Source of the DNA: Thermoplasmatales archaeon
GTDB lineage: Archaea; Thermoplasmatota; E2; DHVEG-1
Assembly (NCBI GenBank): GCA_030672305.1
Contig: DAOVGR010000014.1
Span: 1 to 64,000 of the forward strand
Direction of reading: 5' to 3'
DNA length: 64,000 nucleotides
Part shown: positions 61,292 to 64,000 of the stretch, one piece after another
Position numbering within the stretch: position 1 is the first letter of the stretch
How the letters are laid out: each line of letters opens with the position of its first letter
The notes under the pieces: model-generated
Databases searched by the model: none
Told to the model about the DNA's origin: nothing
What the model saw: only the letters and a program-made list of their open reading frames with translations
Translations under genes and position numbers: made by a program

Positions 61292-63219
61292 ATGAATTTA
61301 AACTTGTAAGTGATATGGAGCCAAAGGGTTCTCAACCTGAGGCAATAAAAAAACTTGTTGAAGGTCTAAAAAGAGGTGAAAAGTTACAGACACTTCTTGG
61401 TACAACGGGATCTGGAAAAACTTTTTCAATGGCAAAAATAATTGAGAAAATACAGAGACCAACACTTGTTCTTGCACATAACAAGACTCTTGCAGCTCAA
61501 CTTTTTTCTGAATTCAAAGAATTCTTTCCAGAAAACAGAGTCGAATATTTTGTTTCATATTATGATTATTACCAACCAGAGTCATATATTCCTTCTAAAG
61601 ACCAATACATTGAAAAAGATGCAGATGTAAATCCAAAAATAGAACAGATGAGACTTGCTGCTACTGCATCTGTTTTATCTCGTGAAGATGCAATTGTTGT
61701 TGCCTCTGTTTCTTGTATTTATACTGTTGGAAATCCAACTGATTTTATGTCACTTGGTTACGAGTTTAGAAAGGAATTTAATGTTAATAGAAGTGAAATT
61801 CTCGAGCGCCTTGTTGATATGCAATACGAACGAAATGACCTGTCTCTTGCACCTGGAAGATTTAGAGTAAAAGGCGATACAATTGATCTGATTCCTGGTT
61901 ATTATGACAATATAATTCGAATTGAGCTTTTTGGTAATGAAATCGAAAAGATATCTGAAATCGATAAGATAACTGGTAACATAATTGATGATTTAGATTA
62001 TATTTTTGTTTATCCTGCAAAGCATTTTGTTATTAGAGAAGATAAAAGAAATCGTGCAATTGAAGCAATAAAACAAGAACTTGAAGAAACCCTTCCAAAG
62101 CTTGACATGATTGAAGCTCATAGACTGAAACAGAGAACTCTTTATGATATAGAAATGCTTGAAGAAACAGGTTTTTGCAAAGGAATTGAAAATTATTCAC
62201 GACATTTCGACGGCAGAAAACCTGGTGAAAAACCATATTGTTTTCTTGATTATTTTCCTAAAGATTTCTTAATGTTTATTGATGAAAGCCATAGAACAAT
62301 ACCACAGATTCATGGAATGAATCATGGTGATCATTCTCGAAAAAAGGCTCTTATAGACTATGGTTTTAGACTCCCTAGTGCTTTTGATAATCGGCCTCTT
62401 ACCTATGATGAATTTTTTGATTATATGAAAAATGTAATTTTTGTATCTGCAACACCTGGTGATTATGAGCTTGGTATTTCCAAGTCCATTGTCGAACAGA
62501 TCATTCGACCTACAGGTCTTGTTGATCCTCCTGTTGAAATAAGAAAAACAAAAGGACAAATCGATGATTTAATTTCTGAAATAAATTCCACAATTGCTCG
62601 TGGTGATAGAGTCCTTGTAACAACACTTACTAAACGACATGCTGAAGAACTTTCTGAATTTTTAGCTGAAAAAGAAATCAAAACTAGATATCTCCATGCA
62701 GAAATAGACACCCTTGAGAGATCTGAAATTATAAGACATCTTCGTCTAAGAAGATTTGACGTATTAGTTGGAATTAATCTACTCAGGGAAGGTCTTGATA
62801 TTCCTGAAGTTGGTTTTATAGGAATTCTTGATGCAGATAAAGAAGGATTTTTACGTGACCATAGAAGTCTCATTCAAATAATTGGAAGAGCAGCAAGAAA
62901 CGTTAATTCAAAAGTGGTGCTATATGCAGATAATATAACAGATTCAATTAAGAGAGCACTTGATGAAACAATTAGAAGGCGAAATATGCAAATTGTTTTT
63001 AATAAAAAACATAATATAACTCCAACAACAATTATTAAACCGATAAAAGAAAAGATAATAGATGTAAAAGATGTAAAGCATATTCCTAAAAAAGATATTC
63101 CAAATATGATAGTTGATCTCGAAATTGAGATGAGAAAGGCAGCAGATGAACTAAATTTTGAAAAAGCAATTTATCTAAGAGATAGAATTAATAGGTTGAA
63201 ACAAACAATTAGAATATAA
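61288..63219 (+). CDS. uvrB: excinuclease ABC subunit B
   Basis: LLGTTGSGKTFSMAKII, YVSYYDYYQPESYIP-like, GINLLREGLDIPEV, C-terminal UVR motif. Confidence 0.98.
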   Translation: MNEFKLVSDMEPKGSQPEAIKKLVEGLKRGEKLQTLLGTTGSGKTFSMAKIIEKIQRPTLVLAHNKTLAAQLFSEFKEFFPENRVEYFVSYYDYYQPESYIPSKDQYIEKDADVNPKIEQMRLAATASVLSREDAIVVASVSCIYTVGNPTDFMSLGYEFRKEFNVNRSEILERLVDMQYERNDLSLAPGRFRVKGDTIDLIPGYYDNIIRIELFGNEIEKISEIDKITGNIIDDLDYIFVYPAKHFVIREDKRNRAIEAIKQELEETLPKLDMIEAHRLKQRTLYDIEMLEETGFCKGIENYSRHFDGRKPGEKPYCFLDYFPKDFLMFIDESHRTIPQIHGMNHGDHSRKKALIDYGFRLPSAFDNRPLTYDEFFDYMKNVIFVSATPGDYELGISKSIVEQIIRPTGLVDPPVEIRKTKGQIDDLISEINSTIARGDRVLVTTLTKRHAEELSEFLAEKEIKTRYLHAEIDTLERSEIIRHLRLRRFDVLVGINLLREGLDIPEVGFIGILDADKEGFLRDHRSLIQIIGRAARNVNSKVVLYADNITDSIKRALDETIRRRNMQIVFNKKHNITPTTIIKPIKEKIIDVKDVKHIPKKDIPNMIVDLEIEMRKAADELNFEKAIYLRDRINRLKQTIRI

Positions 63220-63300
63220 CCTAAATCAAATAAGATTTATCACTAATAAGATTTATAAATCAGCATTATATTATAAAATTATAATTATGAGGGAAGTAAA

Positions 63301-64000
63301 ATGAAGAAAAATTTAATAGTAGGTTTACTTATTTTTATGTTAGCAATTCCCAGTTTTATTACATCTGCTGAGCATACTGGCACTGTTAAATCAACCATAA
63401 ATTTAGATGATGATGTACCTATCTGGAATGTTGGTGACAGTTGGACCTTTGCAATTAGTGAATTTTCTGTTGATTATACATATGAGGATTTGAACATTGT
63501 TATGAACGGGAAAATTGATGATTTTAAATGGACAGTTTCTGATACAAGTGGTTCTTCATACATAGTTGATGTTTCTGGAAAAGTAACTGCATCTTTTGAA
63601 GCTGCTTTTCCATTAGGTGGAAATGTTTTAAATGTTAATGGTGATATTAAACCAACACTGAATAAAATAACAGGAACAATTGTTTTTACCAAATCTAACC
63701 TGGAGATTGAGGATTTTAATGCTGCGATAAAAGGTATTGCAAACGTACAAATTCATCCGATACCAATAAAGCTTCCTTTACCAATTAAAATATCTGCTAA
63801 TGCTGATTTAAGTACAGTTTTTCCATTGTTTAGTTTTCCGCTGCATGTATTAAAATTCTGGTCTATGCCTGATATTGATATAGCAATGCATACAAGTTTT
63901 GGAGGGATATTTGGCCTTATCAAGATTCCAATAACATTTAATACCCATTATTCCTGGACGCCCTTTGCATTTTCAATCCTAGTTAAAGAAAGTGTTACTG
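63301..64000 (+). CDS. secreted hypothetical protein, truncated by window end
   Basis: ATG after GAGGGAAGT; signal peptide MKKNLIVGLLIFMLAIPSFITSAEH; frame open to end of window; not in ORF track because no stop is reached. Confidence 0.8.
   Translation, partial: MKKNLIVGLLIFMLAIPSFITSAEHTGTVKSTINLDDDVPIWNVGDSWTFAISEFSVDYTYEDLNIVMNGKIDDFKWTVSDTSGSSYIVDVSGKVTASFEAAFPLGGNVLNVNGDIKPTLNKITGTIVFTKSNLEIEDFNAAIKGIANVQIHPIPIKLPLPIKISANADLSTVFPLFSFPLHVLKFWSMPDIDIAMHTSFGGIFGLIKIPITFNTHYSWTPFAFSILVKESVT

Noticed and set aside
63231-63256. 10-bp direct repeat TAAGATTTAT
   Set aside because: Too short in AT-rich promoter DNA to support a function
1-64000. CRISPR arrays, transposases, integrases, prophage genes
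   Set aside because: No regularly spaced repeats and no such proteins seen; the only clear mobile-type element is the intein

Overview
Archaeal chromosomal window, low GC by eye and nearly fully coding. Gene content suggests a Thermoplasmatota-type lineage (inference): unsplit rpoB, archaeal ribosomal proteins and Spt5/SecE, intron-containing tRNA-Tyr, RtcB, archaeosine TGT, PGF-CTERM-type surface proteins, class II HMG-CoA reductase. Main blocks: metK; tRNA-Lys + rpoH-rpoB-rpoA1-rpoA2-rpl30e-nusA; a four-gene sarcosine-oxidase/proline-dehydrogenase-like operon; a large S-layer-like protein with a structured leader; trm5 overlapping tRNA-Thr; family-B DNA polymerase with a 444-aa intein; rpl1-rpl10-rpl12; tiaS; a secreted M28 peptidase/C45 hydrolase pair; secE-spt5-rpl11; ftsZ; nadC/nadX; tgtA; HMGR; pyrB/pyrI; an unusual 964-aa Zn-ribbon/4xHhH/coiled-coil protein; rtcB; aspS; uvrA-uvrC-uvrB. 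No CRISPR, transposon or prophage was seen. Best leads: (1) the 964-aa HhH-repeat protein; (2) three genes whose family-typical N-termini are present in frame but start at ATT, ATT and CTG behind GGAG-type Shine-Dalgarno sequences; (3) UvrC ending exactly where the C-terminal HhH domain should begin; (4) a ~93-nt isolated structured intergenic element at about 30166-30258; (5) the S-layer leader with three potential hairpins; (6) a tRNA-Asn relic and a tRNA-Thr overlapping the trm5 stop codon. All family calls come from reading motifs, not from database searches.
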